Source: Glutinoglossum americanum (taxonomy: Eukaryota; Ascomycota; Geoglossomycetes; Geoglossales; Geoglossaceae). Taken from it: 64,000 nt of DNA. Under the pieces are notes generated by a model. The model saw only the letters and a list, made by a program, of their open reading frames with translations. It had not been told where the DNA came from and ran no database searches. The stretch covers positions 20,068 to 84,067 of the forward strand of contig JAGHQL010000117.1 in NCBI GenBank assembly GCA_020080175.1, in the 5' to 3' direction. Within the stretch, counting starts at the first letter, position 1. Each line of letters begins with the position of its first letter. Shown here one piece after another: positions 10,913-22,850 of this stretch. Both the position numbers and the translations under genes were made by a program.

Positions 10913-11854
10913 GGTATCTCAGTTCTCAAAGTGTAGATCTCCGTCAGCCTAGCAGTTGATGAACTTCTCTTTGCAGTTGCCAATCTAGGTATTCTGTAGA
11001 ATAGCTAAGGAAATCAGGATGATCGTAGTATCCGGCTCTAAACTTAGCCCGTTCCTGAGTAAAGTTATCCTCTGTTCGGGATCTAACTAAGCTCTGCCAG
11101 TGCTCAAGAAAATTTTCTTGCTTATCTGAATTAGGTCCATAAACCCCCTCCGTTTTTTCATAGGCGAGTATGGTGAGTAGGGGAGATGAGTGGGTGAGGA
11201 CGGGTGAGGAGTGGAGTGAAGCGGCGGGAAGTCACATACCACCGCGGGAAAGGAAATAGGCCGGAGACGTAGCGATCTGGACCCTCAAATATATATTTTC
11301 ATACTTATATGCCGTGGCGACATCTGCTTGGTTTTCCATCCATCCGCTCGCATGGCTTGTTCATGTGTGACATCGCCATGACCCCTGCGGCTTCCTCTCT
11401 CCCCCTACTCACTCACTCGTGCAGAGCTAAGTTAACCGTGACTGTTTAGGTCTAATTATGAATAACTAGTTTGCCGCTCGTGGAGCAGAGTGCTATTGGA
11501 TAGTTATCCCGACTTGGAGGAACTGGGAGCTCCTCCATCCTCAAGAGCTACAGCTCCTTATGGTAGAGGGTGGGGGATTAAGATGCATCGAAACAGAACC
11601 GAAGATACACACCCTAGGCCCTATCCGGTCAAGGGGTCCGAGCTCATCGCTTCATGACTCCCAACGGACATCAACACAAATCATGATGAAAAGGCCTCCA
11701 TCGAAAGACGCAAGGCGATTCCCCCCTTCGCCGCATACGCAAACCTGTATATGTCCATGGTCAATTGCTGGGTTTTCGGCCTCGTAGCCGATTATGTCGG
11801 GTACCGGTCAAAGTTTATATCTGGCACGTGTTCCACAGCGAAGTATCCCGACTG

Positions 11855-14053
11855 CTAGCGACGGTACAGATCTCTATCCCGCTCGCGGTGTGTGGCTCGG
11901 TCTCCCCTGCCGGGACTCCTGCTCCGGTCTCTTCCGCTATTGCGGGCTCCATATTCTCGCCTATCTCCACCGCCTCGGTTTCGATCGTACTTATCTTCTC
12001 TCCGAGTAATATCGTCTCGGCCTCTTGATCCTTCGTTTCCACTTGAGTAGCTGGGGATATATGAATCCATCCTACCGCTTGTGCCGCCTGGCGGAGCTCT
12101 GTACAACGACCGATCTCTACCCCCGTCAAGTCCACTACCCCCACCCCACGATTGACTCACGGGTGGCGGCGGCGGCGGCGGATGTCTTCCGTCATGCTGT
12201 GCGCCTCTCGACCAAGGCGGCCGATGATCTGGTAGCCCCCCGTGAGCACCTCGATTGAATCCACGCTGATTAGGGACTCTGCTGTCATGTGAAGCCTGCG
12301 GAGGCCCTTCACCGGGTCCGTAGCCTGTCGTTCCTGCTCCACCGGGCCAACCACTAGGTGCTCTCCTGCCCGGTGGTCCTACGCCATTTGGCCAGGGTCC
12401 TCCACCTGTTGTCGGACCACCACCACCACCTGCCCATCCACTACTTGGGCCCATACCAACAGTCCCGCCAGCTGGTGCTGGAGGTAATGCCGCCTTCTGG
12501 CCCCGGAACTTGCGGCGGTCAAGCTCATGAGAGTCTTCGAACCGAGGAAGGTCACCTGGTTGAGCAGGTTTAGGTTCATTTACAAAGTATGGATGCCTCA
12601 AGGCATCGATAGCGTTAACCCGTTTTCGCCAATCAAGCTTCATGAGGTCACTGAGTAGGGAAATCGCCAATGATCCTTGACTGATTCAATTGGAAATATT
12701 AGCCATCGTATTCGATATTTTCCTTGTCATGATGGACATACGCTCTGAACTTTTGCGCGAGATTCCCGGGTTGTGCCTTGAAAGTCTTCACCCCTTCACA
12801 CCCAGGCAGCACACTCCAGCCAGGCATAGTCTCCTCAGTCGGAGTCCCTACCAGTTCGAAGATCATTTGAAGTTGGTTGACATCGCTTTTGCCGGCGAGA
12901 ATAGGTCTTCCAACGAACATCTCACCAAAGACGCACCTGAAATTTTTGAGTTAGACTGAAGAATCTTGGCCCGCATAAAGTAAACATTCCTGAATGAAAA
13001 ATACTTACCCAACACCCCACATGTCTATCGCAGTTGTGTACTTCCGTAGCCCCAGTAAAAGCTCTGGAGGTCTGTACCACCTCGTCACTACGAGATTGGT
13101 ATAGTCTCTTTTGGCTTCACCACCACCACATCCGGCTCGGGGAACCGGCTCGTCATAATGCCGTGCGAGGCCGAAGTCCGCAATTTGCAATATTCCTTGA
13201 TTGTTGATTAAAAGGTTTGCGGCTGTTGTAGTAGCTAATCAGCTCCTGAACCGCTTAGCATCAATTAGGATGCCAATATACCTTTCATGTCTCGATGCAG
13301 GATATGGTTCTGGTAAACGGTATGTGAGTATCAGGTACCCGCGCAAATGGGGGGCAACACGAACATACATCGTGTAAATACCTTAGACCCTCTAAAAGTT
13401 GTAGCAAGTAGCATTTTATCTGCGGTTCTGTGAAATGCACACTCGGGTTTTCGAGAAGACCAGAAAGGTCATGGTCCATATAGGGTGTGACCATGTACAT
13501 CGTGGCCTTTTTTCGTCCTTCGCCTACGGTGCTGTTAGGAACCCTCTCAACAGTGAAAATGATACGGAATTACCTTTGCTCCTTTCAATCGCCATTTCTT
13601 CTAGCCTCAAGATGTTAGGGTGGCTAAGCATCTTAAGGAGCTTGATTTCGCGAAGTGCGGTAATTGGGAACTACAGACTATCAACAAGCAATACGAGAGT
13701 ACTATAGAAGGTGGCTTACTCCGTCCTTTTCATTATGCATCAGAATCTTCTTTAACGCTACAACTGCGCCGGTCTTTTTTGACCGAGCCTTGTGCACCTC
13801 GCTGAGGTAAACATAAATCTTAGTATCCGCTTGGGGCAAGACGATCTGGGAGGACTTACCCAAAAGTACCTTCACCCAGCTTCCCGAGTATTTCATAATC
13901 TCCAATCTTGGAACATCCGTGGAACCGAGGGCGCCCGCGCTCATCCATTTCGAGTGGTCGTTTCAATACCTGTGGCTTATCTGACGAACCCGATTGCGTC
14001 CTAGATCTTGGTGTTGAGCCCGGCGGCACACAGGCAGGTTGCGCAGTCAACAT
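11855..14053 (-). CDS. BUR1: BUR1/CDK9-type cyclin-dependent kinase
   Basis: Model: complement(join(11855..12680, 12742..12936, 13009..13222, 13282..13309, 13369..13523, 13574..13670, 13720..13801, 13860..14053)), 596 residues, seven introns of 49-72 bases and a 28-base microexon. The kinase domain covers about residues 50-350: GEGTFGEV glycine loop, VALKK, the [10 protein letters not shown] helix in the PITALRE position, HRDMKAANLL catalytic loop, DFGLA, and activation segment [19 protein letters not shown]. The tail (about 355-596) is Gly/Pro-rich then Arg/Ser-rich ([12 protein letters not shown]). BUR1 pairs with a cyclin and phosphorylates the RNA polymerase II C-terminal domain and Spt5 during elongation. 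All seven junctions keep frame across conserved motifs. It is divergent from the NDUFB2-type gene. Confidence 0.92.
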
Positions 14054-14467
14054 GAAGTCCGTTCGTGCAGAAAATAGCCGCTTTGAGGTGTTATCTGGCG
14101 AGCATTAGGTATGGCCATAAAGTGCTTACAAAGAGGCCTATTGTTGAATAGATGAATAGAATCGTTAGGCAAGAAGGCTAAAGTCGATTGTTGAGAAGAT
14201 AATCACAGCTATCATAGAGCACAATAGGCTTGTCAATGCAATTAACGCCGCTTTTGCGTTAATACGGCAAAAATTCACCGATTCGGAAAATAGATGCTTG
14301 GCACGAAACCCCCATCTGCAACCTGCCAACATCAATCCGAGCACCAACATCAAGATACTAATATTTCTGCTTCGCCATCGTGTAAGTATTTCTAGAGGAG
14401 TTCGCTCTCCTAATTAAACCATCTCATTTATTTGTTTTGTTAATAGAGGAGTTCTGAAGCAGAATCG
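14054..14467. promoter_or_regulatory. Shared divergent promoter, BUR1 and NDUFB2-type gene
   Basis: 414 bases separate the two start codons. It holds the 5' leader of the NDUFB2-type gene, including an apparent leader intron at 14382-14446 (GTAAGT...TTAATAG). No clear TATA box is visible. Confidence 0.5.
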
Positions 14468-14678
14468 ATGGCTGGCAATCACCCTATTCACATCCACCCC
14501 GTGCGGCCTCTATACCGGTATTCTGCCACTTTGCTCGGTGCTAGCATGTGGTTCTTCGTGAGTACTTGGCCGATTCTCTTAGAATGGCACTCTGGTATCT
14601 AACCTACTATAGTTAATGTACCGGGCGAAGAAAGATGGTCCAGCGTTGTTAGGCTGGAAACATCCATGGGATCATTGA
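14468..14678 (+). CDS. NDUFB2: Complex I small subunit, NDUFB2 type
   Basis: Model: join(14468..14557, 14613..14678), 51 residues. The 55-base intron starts GTGAGT, has branch CTAAC, and ends CTATAG. It splits the conserved stretch ASMWFF | LMYRAKKDGPALLGWKHPW, which ends DH and stop. The MWFF...YRAKKDGP..LGW.HPW signature matches plant and fungal NDUFB2-like accessory subunits of mitochondrial NADH:ubiquinone oxidoreductase. One membrane-spanning stretch lies at about residues 20-33. The protein is small enough that ORF-length filters miss it. Histidines near the N terminus (HPIHIHP) also fit the family. Naming as NDUFB2 rests on my memory of the family signature. Confidence 0.8.
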
Positions 14679-15378
14679 GGCATTACGTGGGAATCTTGCG
14701 TTGGAAGTGTGTTGTCTGTCACTCCAGACCTGTCCGATCCCAAACTCTCAAAGATTGCCTACGGAATGGAGCACTAAACCTCAATCAAACTTCCAAGTAT
14801 ATATTCAATCCAACCTGCAGGTTTCACTCTCAAACAACGTTGTTATCGTACATACATGCACGCCAATGAAATCACTCTCGTAAAAACGAGATTGTCGGAG
14901 TGATAGTGTTTCTTAACTCCACCTAGAGGTTTTTCGTGATGATTTCCCAACAAATGAGATTGGCTATAGCGACTGTCGCGGTTCCTACTATCGAAGCTTC
15001 TCGAATGTTCTGCCATGATTGGCTACTCATGCGACGTCACCCCTCCCAGCTGATCTCAACGGGTGGCGGTTATCGAACGACAACCAGCTACGCAGATTCA
15101 ACACATACCAAGAGTCTTCCTTTCTGCCCATAGATACCTACCTAATCCAATTCTGCTCATGGCAATCATTCATTCTTAATTTATTCATCAGGTTCGTTGT
15201 TCACGACCGTTAGCTCTGCGAGCCGGCCCACTCACCCGCTTGTCCTAAACTCGATTTTAATTCAGCAACAAGCTTCCTTTCAGGCATTAAAGCGGCTTCT
15301 AATTACCTATTTCATCTAATCAACCATTGAATCCCTCTACACCCTCGGACTATCTCCAGAAACTCTGACGTTCTCGTG
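14679..15378. other. Intergenic, 3' region and DnaJ promoter
   Basis: I see no coding feature. It holds the 3' untranslated region of the NDUFB2-type gene and the promoter and leader of the DnaJ gene. No clear heat-shock element repeat was found by eye. Confidence 0.5.
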
Positions 15379-16633
15379 ATGGTGGCCGAAACAACGCTCT
15401 ATGATTCGCTAGGCATAAAGCCTGACGCTACACAAGATGACATTAAGAAAGCATATCGGTAAGGCATCCGTCCTCAAGCCCCTCCACAAATTATCTAACT
15501 AGTGACATAGAAAAGGAGCTCTGAAGCACCACCCAGATAAGAACAAAGATAATCCAGCCGCTGTTGAGAAATTCAAAGGTTGGGGTTTTGAAGATATCCT
15601 TTACTGAGCTCAGTACCCTAATATGTTCTTCCAGAAATATCGCAAGCGTATGAAATTCTCTCCGATCCGGCAAAGCGTAAAACTTATGACCAATATGGTC
15701 TTGAGTTCATGTTACACCCAGGCGCTGAACCACAGGCCTCTCAGCCGCGGGGTGCCCCAGGGGGTATGCCATTCGAAACATTTACTGGTGGCTTCCCTGG
15801 CGGCATGGGCGGCATGGGCGGTATGGGAGGTGGTATGGGGGGTAGTAGTAGAGGCGCGACCTTCAGTTTTTCGACTGGTGGTGGAAGCAGTGGCTTTACC
15901 TTTAGTCCTGCCGAAGAGATATTCACTGAATTCGCAAGGGCTGGTGGCTTAGGAGGAGATATGGATGATACGTTCGGAAACCGTTGGGGACGCGGGCACA
16001 CTGGGGTACCGAATGGTACCAGACTAAGGCAGCCTACGCCCGAAGTCACTACCGTCGAGCGGCCGCTACCACTAACGCTAGAAGAGCTGTTCAGGGGAAC
16101 GAACAAGAAAATGAAGATCAAGCGGAAGACTTTCGACGAGGCCACTGGGAAAGCACAGGTGCAGGATCGGATACTGGAGATGTATATCAAACCTGGTCTG
16201 AAAGCTGGGAGTAAGATCAAATTCAAGGCTGTTGGCGATCAGGAAGAGGGTGGGACACAGGATTTGCATTTTATCGTGTCAGAGGTAAGTTAGTTCTCCG
16301 TGCAATCCCAGGGAGAGTTATCGCCAACATTTTCTTCAGAAGGAACACCCACTTTTCCGCCGCGATAACGATGACATCCGAGCTACCATCGAAATCGACC
16401 TGAAAGAGGCGCTTACAGGCTGGAAACGGACTCTAGCCACCATAGATGGCAAGCAAGTACCTCTTTCCGGAGGGGGGCCAACGCCTCCTGGACATGAAGA
16501 GCGCTTCCCAGGGTTAGGCATGCCCAAGAGCAAGAAGCCAGGCGAGAGAGGGGACTTTATTGTTAAGATCGACGTGAGATTCCCGAACGCGTTGACAGCG
16601 ACTCAGAAGGCAAAGTTGAAAGAAATATTATAA
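15379..16633 (+). CDS. Type II DnaJ/Hsp40 co-chaperone (Sis1/Psi1 family)
   Basis: Model: join(15379..15458, 15511..15578, 15635..16284, 16340..16633), 363 residues. The J domain occupies residues 5-70 with HPD at 34-36. A Gly/Phe-Met region (about 85-135) contains repeated GGM units. No CxxCxGxG zinc repeats are present, which makes it type II. Two C-terminal beta-sandwich domains (about 175-340) bind client peptides, and the tail ends KAKLKEIL. The protein recruits and stimulates Hsp70 in cytosol and nucleus. Intron 1 splits the codon for R27 just before [10 protein letters not shown], a common J-domain intron site. The three junctions all keep frame. Confidence 0.92.
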
Positions 16634-18212
16634 GGACTTTGGGGGATTGCAGATTCACAGTTTCTACTGTTTCTTCCGTGAATATCTACATTGTCTTAAT
16701 TCTCGATTGGGGCGTATATCCGTCAATGTGGAGGATTACATAACCGGGCCTCTGTTACACGACTGAACGAATAACGTATTCTCAAGGTTGTTAATGCGGG
16801 AAACTCTTTCGGTGGTGTCTCAGCGTGTCCGTATGGCGTCCCTGGGCGTCCAGGACCAGATATCATGCGGAATTAGTTCACAAGCCTTACCGAGAGATAG
16901 CCACTTGATACCAATCTTCACACTTACTCCGACTTATTATCTGAAGGTAGCTTGCGCCTGGGCGTCCTACATTCACACCATTGTATGTAAACTCCTGGAA
17001 GAATTTCAAGTCCTCGGAACTTTTATTACTGGGTGAAACCCAGAATACCAAATTAGTAACCTATGTATCCCCGCTTTGCATGAAACAGGGCCTTGATTCT
17101 TCTAGTACGAACCAAGATACCCGCAGTCTCCTATATGCTAGGACTAGCTGCCGGCAACACGTCCTTAACCCAGAATGGCCGTGTGGGTACGTAGATGTAA
17201 AGGTTGTGTAATACGGGGTACATACAGAGCATCACCACAAGATCGAGAAGTTTTGTTTACACTAGCACGTGACTCGCATGGTCACATTTCTTCCTCCGCC
17301 TTCTCACCAGTCAATCCAGTCAATTCTGTGACGCACTACGTAGTACACTAAGTTTCCGACGATTGAGCCGTCGCCAGGTCACGACTCGTGTTGTGTATGA
17401 CCGTTATATAGTGCCAGACGCTAACAAAACGCGAACTCGACGCGTCCCCTTGGACACGAGTCGCGAAGAACGCGCACAAGGGATATCCTAGTGGTCGTAC
17501 CGCAACATCTGTTCTTGGCGTTTGGAACTGCGGCGTCAACTCACCACCAACCAGCGGGCATCATCCACTGCCTCAATCCCGGAGCGTTTACAAGCCTGGC
17601 AAGTCTGGGATATTCCAACTCCGTACGGAAATACTCAGCTCCTCCTTGCACGGCTCCACGTCAGCACACCCACCCACCTCCATTCCCCCGCCCTCAACCC
17701 TCACCAGCGTTCGTGTTATCCGTTTGCCATTTACGTTCTCATCCTCAGCTTCTTCATCTCGTCTTCATCTCGGCCATTCACACGATAGGTAGATCCGTCT
17801 TATTGGTCAAGCTCACCAGCAGCCTTGCAGCCCGGTGAGCAGTCACTCGGATTCAACTCTTCCCCCCATCTCACCTTAAATTACCGGTCGGCATCCGCTC
17901 GACACGACTATTCTACTCGCTTCACTATCTTCGCACAACGACGTACGATATCTTGTCAGTTCAGAGGAACCCTCTTGACGCTTTGGATGAAAAGAATAGC
18001 AACTTCAATTGGCCACGATTGCCCTCATCCTGGCTTCCCCAAATCACAATTCTGGGCTTCATCGGTTTTGAGCCTCATCCCGCTACCCGAGTGCTAAATC
18101 TTCGCAGTCAGACCTACCGACACCATCAAATCTCACTTTCAACCTGAAGTTCACGCGTCATAACCTTCATACTTCGGTAACCATTGTGCAACAACCTCTC
18201 TCGAAGCCCAAG
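16634..18212. other. Intergenic, forkhead promoter and leader
   Basis: There is no supportable gene in 1.6 kb. The last 700 bases are C+T-rich, as expected of a long fungal leader. A CACGTGAC E-box lies at 17266-17273. ORFs here are short and unlike proteins. Confidence 0.5.
17266..17273. promoter_or_regulatory. E-box CACGTGAC (CBF1-type site)
   Basis: The reverse strand reads GTCACGTG, a full match to the RTCACRTG consensus of CBF1-type bHLH factors. It lies about 940 bases upstream of the forkhead start codon. Confidence 0.35.
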
Positions 18213-20408
18213 ATGGCTTCGACGCGTCAGCCTCCGGCGATGCAAATCTACCAAGACTCTACGAGCTCCTCTCTCGAGTATTCTCGGAAACCCCCAATCC
18301 TACGACCACTTGCACCAACGTCGTCTCCACTTCTACCCATAGAGAATGCAGCCGCGAGCAGAAACATGTTACTGAACCCGCCAGTTTCAGGAACTAGCAA
18401 GCCTACAGGCTCTCCCCTCAAACCATCCCGCAAATCGAATTCCCCTCCCAAGGCTGTGTTCAGTAGCAAATTCAACATCTCACTCCCTCCACCCAAGGCA
18501 CCAGCCTTTATTACAGACTCACCCAGGAAGCCGCCAGCGTTCTCGACTTTCAATACAGCTATTCCTCACAAGCCACAGAAGGCACTGTTCACAACATTCC
18601 CAAGCACAATGCCGATGAACAAGGAGAACCTTGGTCCGGGAGTGCCGATAGAACATTCAGCCCAGTTTCCAAATTCAACTCACTCTCAAAAAGGGCCAAT
18701 GAAAAAACCTCTCTTAGAAGCTGCTCCAACACAAGAGCGACATGTTAGGAAACAAAAGACAGAAGAGGAGCCACCTCCTCCTATCGAGTTGCCAGAACCA
18801 GGCGACATGCCGGAGATAGAGGACGACGGCGGCAAGCCTCCCTACAGCTACGCCATTCTAATAGGCATGGCTATCCTCCGTGCTCCCAATCGTCGTCTTA
18901 CCCTCGCCCAAATTTATAAATGGATATCCGATACATTTGCCTATTACCGCACCTCCGAAACTGGATGGCAAAACAGCATTCGCCACAATTTGAGTCTCAA
19001 CAAGGCTTTCGTCAAGCAGGAACGGCCAAAGGACGACCCCGGGAAAGGAAATTATTGGGCTTTAGAAGTAGGAATGGAACACCAGTTTATGAAAGAGAAA
19101 CCAATACGGAAATTGCCGCACGCTGGGCCCACCCCTCCCGTGCCCCCGCAACCCGTTGCGAAGAAGCTGCTTCTGCAGCCCCCACCTGTGCCGGTCGATA
19201 TGGCCTCCGATACCCCCTCCCTCCCCCCTCCTATAGAGTCTGCGACAGCAGAGCCACCTGGGACAAGACTACCTGAAGGGTTAGAACTATCGTCTGATGC
19301 TACCGTTGCGGCCTCAGAAATTGACCAGGATGATGAACCGGAAACCTATATGCTCGCTCCTCCTCTCTCATCTCGCCTAGTCAATTCGTCCCCACCTCAG
19401 ATGATTCATTCCTCACCCCCAATTGTGCGCCAGGTTAGGATCCGTGAGGCCACGCCACCACCGGTCCCCCACTTCCCTTCTTCGAACCGATCCCGGAAGC
19501 GGAATTTTACAGCTATGAATGACAGTGGCTACTTTTCTTCGATCGAGTCGTCTGCCATAAGGCCGCACAAGGCTGGAGGTTTCTTTACATCCGAGGCAGA
19601 TATTGAGCGTCCCAAGATCAAACGGGGTCGTGCAGAGGAGGAGATTGTCCGCCTTCGCCAGTCTTCACACGATAGCCCAAGCAAGGGTCGCACTACTATT
19701 CTCCAGCCTACTCCCCTATCCTTTTCTTCTTCGCCAACCCATGGATTTTCCGATTCCAACAACATGACACTTCCTCCACTAACGCCCGCTATGACCTTTA
19801 AGATGCCTCCAAGACCCCCCCAGTCTGTGTCTCCTAATACAAATCTGCGCAACCATCGAGCAAAAATTCAAAAGTTGCTCGGTTCTCCTATTCGGGGGAT
19901 GGGCTGTCTGGAGGATGATTCTCCGTGGGATACAACATTCGGCTCCATTGATGACCCTCTGTCCTTTTTCGACGATTGCAACTCTTTCCACGTCTACGCT
20001 GATGACAACAAGGCTGTACTCCCTGAACCGATCTGGGGCTCACCTGAGAAGCGATCTATGAAGCGACCACATCTGGATCGAGCCATCACTACAGGCAACA
20101 TTCTAACCGACATCACAGGCTTGAGTGGTAACTTAAATCTCAGCAAACCTGCTCCTACCTCCGCTCCATTTAAGACTACCCTATTCAACAAGCCTCTCCC
20201 AAAATCAAACGATACACCCAGCGAGAGGGCAGGATTGGCTCAAGAGGACGTGTTTGGACTTGACCTCTTTACCGACGAGCCATCTGATTTCTCCGGAGTT
20301 GACATCTTACTAGGCTTTGAAAAGATAGGGGGGAGTTCAATGGACGAACGAAAGCCCCTATCAAGCGAGAGTAGTAAGCCTGCGGTGGGTTGGAATTTCA
20401 ACCCATAG
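18213..20408 (+). CDS. Forkhead transcription factor (Hcm1/Sep1-like)
   Basis: A single exon of 731 residues. The frame is open from 18186 but the upstream triplet there is GTG; the first ATG is 18213 ([15 protein letters not shown]). The forkhead DNA-binding domain covers about residues 207-300: [29 protein letters not shown], the recognition helix [20 protein letters not shown], and KGNYWALE. Long disordered Pro/Ser-rich regions flank it. No FHA domain is visible, which points to the Hcm1/Sep1 branch and not Fkh2. Members of that branch drive S-phase and septation-linked genes. Many SP/TP pairs in the C-terminal half are potential CDK sites. Confidence 0.9.
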   Translation: MASTRQPPAMQIYQDSTSSSLEYSRKPPILRPLAPTSSPLLPIENAAASRNMLLNPPVSGTSKPTGSPLKPSRKSNSPPKAVFSSKFNISLPPPKAPAFITDSPRKPPAFSTFNTAIPHKPQKALFTTFPSTMPMNKENLGPGVPIEHSAQFPNSTHSQKGPMKKPLLEAAPTQERHVRKQKTEEEPPPPIELPEPGDMPEIEDDGGKPPYSYAILIGMAILRAPNRRLTLAQIYKWISDTFAYYRTSETGWQNSIRHNLSLNKAFVKQERPKDDPGKGNYWALEVGMEHQFMKEKPIRKLPHAGPTPPVPPQPVAKKLLLQPPPVPVDMASDTPSLPPPIESATAEPPGTRLPEGLELSSDATVAASEIDQDDEPETYMLAPPLSSRLVNSSPPQMIHSSPPIVRQVRIREATPPPVPHFPSSNRSRKRNFTAMNDSGYFSSIESSAIRPHKAGGFFTSEADIERPKIKRGRAEEEIVRLRQSSHDSPSKGRTTILQPTPLSFSSSPTHGFSDSNNMTLPPLTPAMTFKMPPRPPQSVSPNTNLRNHRAKIQKLLGSPIRGMGCLEDDSPWDTTFGSIDDPLSFFDDCNSFHVYADDNKAVLPEPIWGSPEKRSMKRPHLDRAITTGNILTDITGLSGNLNLSKPAPTSAPFKTTLFNKPLPKSNDTPSERAGLAQEDVFGLDLFTDEPSDFSGVDILLGFEKIGGSSMDERKPLSSESSKPAVGWNFNP

Positions 20409-21853
20409 TCCTAGTCGGCACGGACGAAGAATACTCTCGGCTGCATCTCAAGATGGAAAAAACACATGAATCAAAGATGGCGACTTGAACTATATCTAGA
20501 GGACAAGCGTGGCATCATATTCCTTTCTCGATATCATATCCTTCGGATGATTCCGATATCTGGGGAAACGTGGAACCGGGACAAACTTTCAGAACACTGC
20601 CAATCCAGCCGGGCACCAGAAGAATGGATCGCACACTGGCATATTATCAATCGGCAGCTCACAACTGAATGGCGAAACCACTGAGACCGTTTCCTAAAGT
20701 ACCGAATCGATGGACGACGGAATGAATTGTTTTCTTAGGCAAGGCCCATCTGAGGCCTGCCCCTTCCAAATTTTCACTACGGCTTCGAGGTGATGATGAT
20801 ACGAACGAACATGAACAGGCTGCATTTCGGCAATTGGGATGGTGGGATTTTCGTACAAAAGCAATAGTAGGCACGGCACTCGCTCTGGATGCTTTTAACG
20901 AGGAGTTGGAGCACGTGCATGTGTGGGCTTATGCGGTCTTTTATCGAGCCATTAATAGGCTCTATTATGTTGGTGGGGACTTCAGACTCCCCCCTCACGG
21001 GTGTTACTCCGCACGTTGATTTTCTATTGCCCCTTTTCAAAAATTGTTGATCTCCTATTTCTTGTCTCGCCTTCTTGATGTTTCACCGGCATTCACGCCT
21101 TGGTCTGTTGGGTGGATAGATCACCCCGGGTCTCCTAGCGGTCCCTTGGAGTGGAAGCTACCGAACCCCTTTTGTCACGGCACCGCCGGCACAATAAGTT
21201 GCCACGCACACATCTGAGAGGAACCAAATACGAACTAGCTTAATCTTTACTTGAAACTTCGCGGTCTATCACATGCCGGTACAGCGAGAGTAAACAGAAC
21301 CATCGGTGTGATTTCAAACCCACTTAATTCGAGTAAGGATAAAAAAAAAGAGCCTGTCGGGTAATCTGGCTTTGAGAACGTGAGTTGTAGATTTGTCGAG
21401 GCCATACACGCATTTGAGATCGACACAAAGCCCATTAAAGGCTCGAGTGCTTTCACACCTCAAACCCCTCATAATTCGTAGCGAACAGGGAGGTTTTCCT
21501 ATATACATCGCACCGAATCATGGTACTCACGATCGCTAAGAGGCATCTTGAAGGGAACATTTAATTTTGGCTTGCTGTAGCTCAGTAGAAGCTTCGAGCT
21601 TTTTGAAATAGCATCTTTAGCATCTTTTCTCTTAATTTTATTTACTAGCTAGGATAGCGCGGACGAAATGAAATACAAATACATGCAGTGCCGCCGGTTT
21701 CACCAGGAGAATAGTGACATGGCTATCGAAAAAAAAAAAAGAAAACGCCGTTGACCCCAAAAAAATTTTTTTATATAAAATAAAAAAACTCCGTTCATGA
21801 CGTGGTGGTATCCTGTGGCCCCCAATGCTATAACGGCGATGAAACGTTTTGAT
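20409..21853. other. Intergenic between convergent forkhead and BUD31 genes
   Basis: 1.4 kb with no supportable gene. It includes 3' untranslated regions of both neighbours and an A/T low-complexity tract at 21729-21788 just past the BUD31 stop. Confidence 0.5.
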
Positions 21854-22485
21854 TCAGTCGCAGGACGCGCAGCCTCTGCACCCGCAGCTCACGCACTCGA
21901 TCGTCTGTTCCTCCTTCAGCTGCGCCTTCGGGACCCTGCAGATGCAGGTCGAGTTGAAGTTCGTCTCCTTCGTCTGGATGCATCGGAGGCAGCATAGCTA
22001 ATAATAAATAAATAAATAAATAAATAAAAATATCCGGTCAGCCCTAGGGGCGTTTTGGGTTTCGGATGGGGGGGTGGGGGTTTAGATAAAGGCTTACCTT
22101 CTCGTAGCCCTGTTTTTTCCATTTGGCGATCAGCATGGCGTCGCCGTATCCGTTCTTGAGGAGCCACTCGTAGAGTTGTTTCGATATCGCTTCTTTCTCG
22201 TAGTAGAGGTCATATATGTATCGGGATCCTGCGAGGGAGAGAGAGCTAGTTAGTTGAGCTGTTGACTTGGAGGGAGAAACGGGGGCGGGTTTTGTGGTGG
22301 AGGGTTTTTTTACGTTGATGGCTGATCTGGAATATTGGCCATAGGACTTCGCTCCTCTTCTTGCCTTCATGCGATGCGTTCTCGGCGTCCTTCATCTTGT
22401 TGCTGAACTCGAGGAGTGTGTCCTCGATGTCCTCAAAGCCGTCTGGGGGCGGTTTTCGGTTACGGGATGTTCGTATGGGTGGCAT
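21854..22485 (-). CDS. BUD31: BUD31/G10 spliceosomal protein
   Basis: Model: complement(join(21854..21997, 22098..22228, 22314..22485)), 148 residues, the usual length of the family. It starts [17 protein letters not shown] and contains [19 protein letters not shown] and a C-terminal cysteine-rich zinc-binding region ([24 protein letters not shown]). BUD31 belongs to the activated spliceosome and the NineTeen-complex-associated set, where it binds zinc near U6 and the pre-mRNA. Both introns (85 and 100 bases) restore conserved motifs; intron 2 contains an ATAA microsatellite. Divergent from NDUFA6. Confidence 0.95.
22000..22030. repeat. (ATAA)n microsatellite in BUD31 intron 2
   Basis: About six to seven tetranucleotide units lie directly next to the intron 3' splice site (minus strand TTATTATTAG). 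Confidence 0.85.
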
Positions 22486-22850
22486 ATTTGCGGTTAGGGC
22501 TAATGTTAGAGCTGGAGGGGCTGTAGAGTATCTTCGTGAGGTTGGGGGAGTTATTCCAGCTCAGAGCCTCAAGGCGATAAAGAATTAGGTCAGCTGATTT
22601 GAAGGTCCACACCGCGATCCATCTAATAAGCATCAGCAAGTGATTAGAAGATCCTGCTTATATCTTCTAAATGGACTAAAATCTGGAGTAATAATAATAA
22701 TAATAACAACAATAATTTATAATCAACTAAGCATGCGTTGGTTCATTTTGGTATCAAATTACTAGGGTCTCGTGATCGCAGACCCGCAGTACAAGAGGCA
22801 ACCTCCATACAATCGAGGACCGCCAAACCTAAGGACTAAGAACGTGCTCA
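22486..22850. promoter_or_regulatory. Divergent promoter, BUD31 and NDUFA6
   Basis: 365 bases between the two start codons. It contains an A/T-rich trinucleotide stretch (ATAATAATAATAATAACAACAA, about 22688-22711). No canonical TATA box was identified. Confidence 0.5.

Larger units (their letters stand above)
9871..11854. other. Gene-poor boundary between accessory and core regions
   Basis: Apart from one unrecognised minus-strand ORF (10505-10894) nothing here codes convincingly. It ends at the stop codon of the BUR1 gene. The part from 11560 to 11854 is probably the 3' untranslated region of BUR1. Confidence 0.5.

Noticed and set aside
18186-18212. Upstream extension of the forkhead protein
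   Set aside because: The first triplet is GTG; the first ATG in frame is at 18213.
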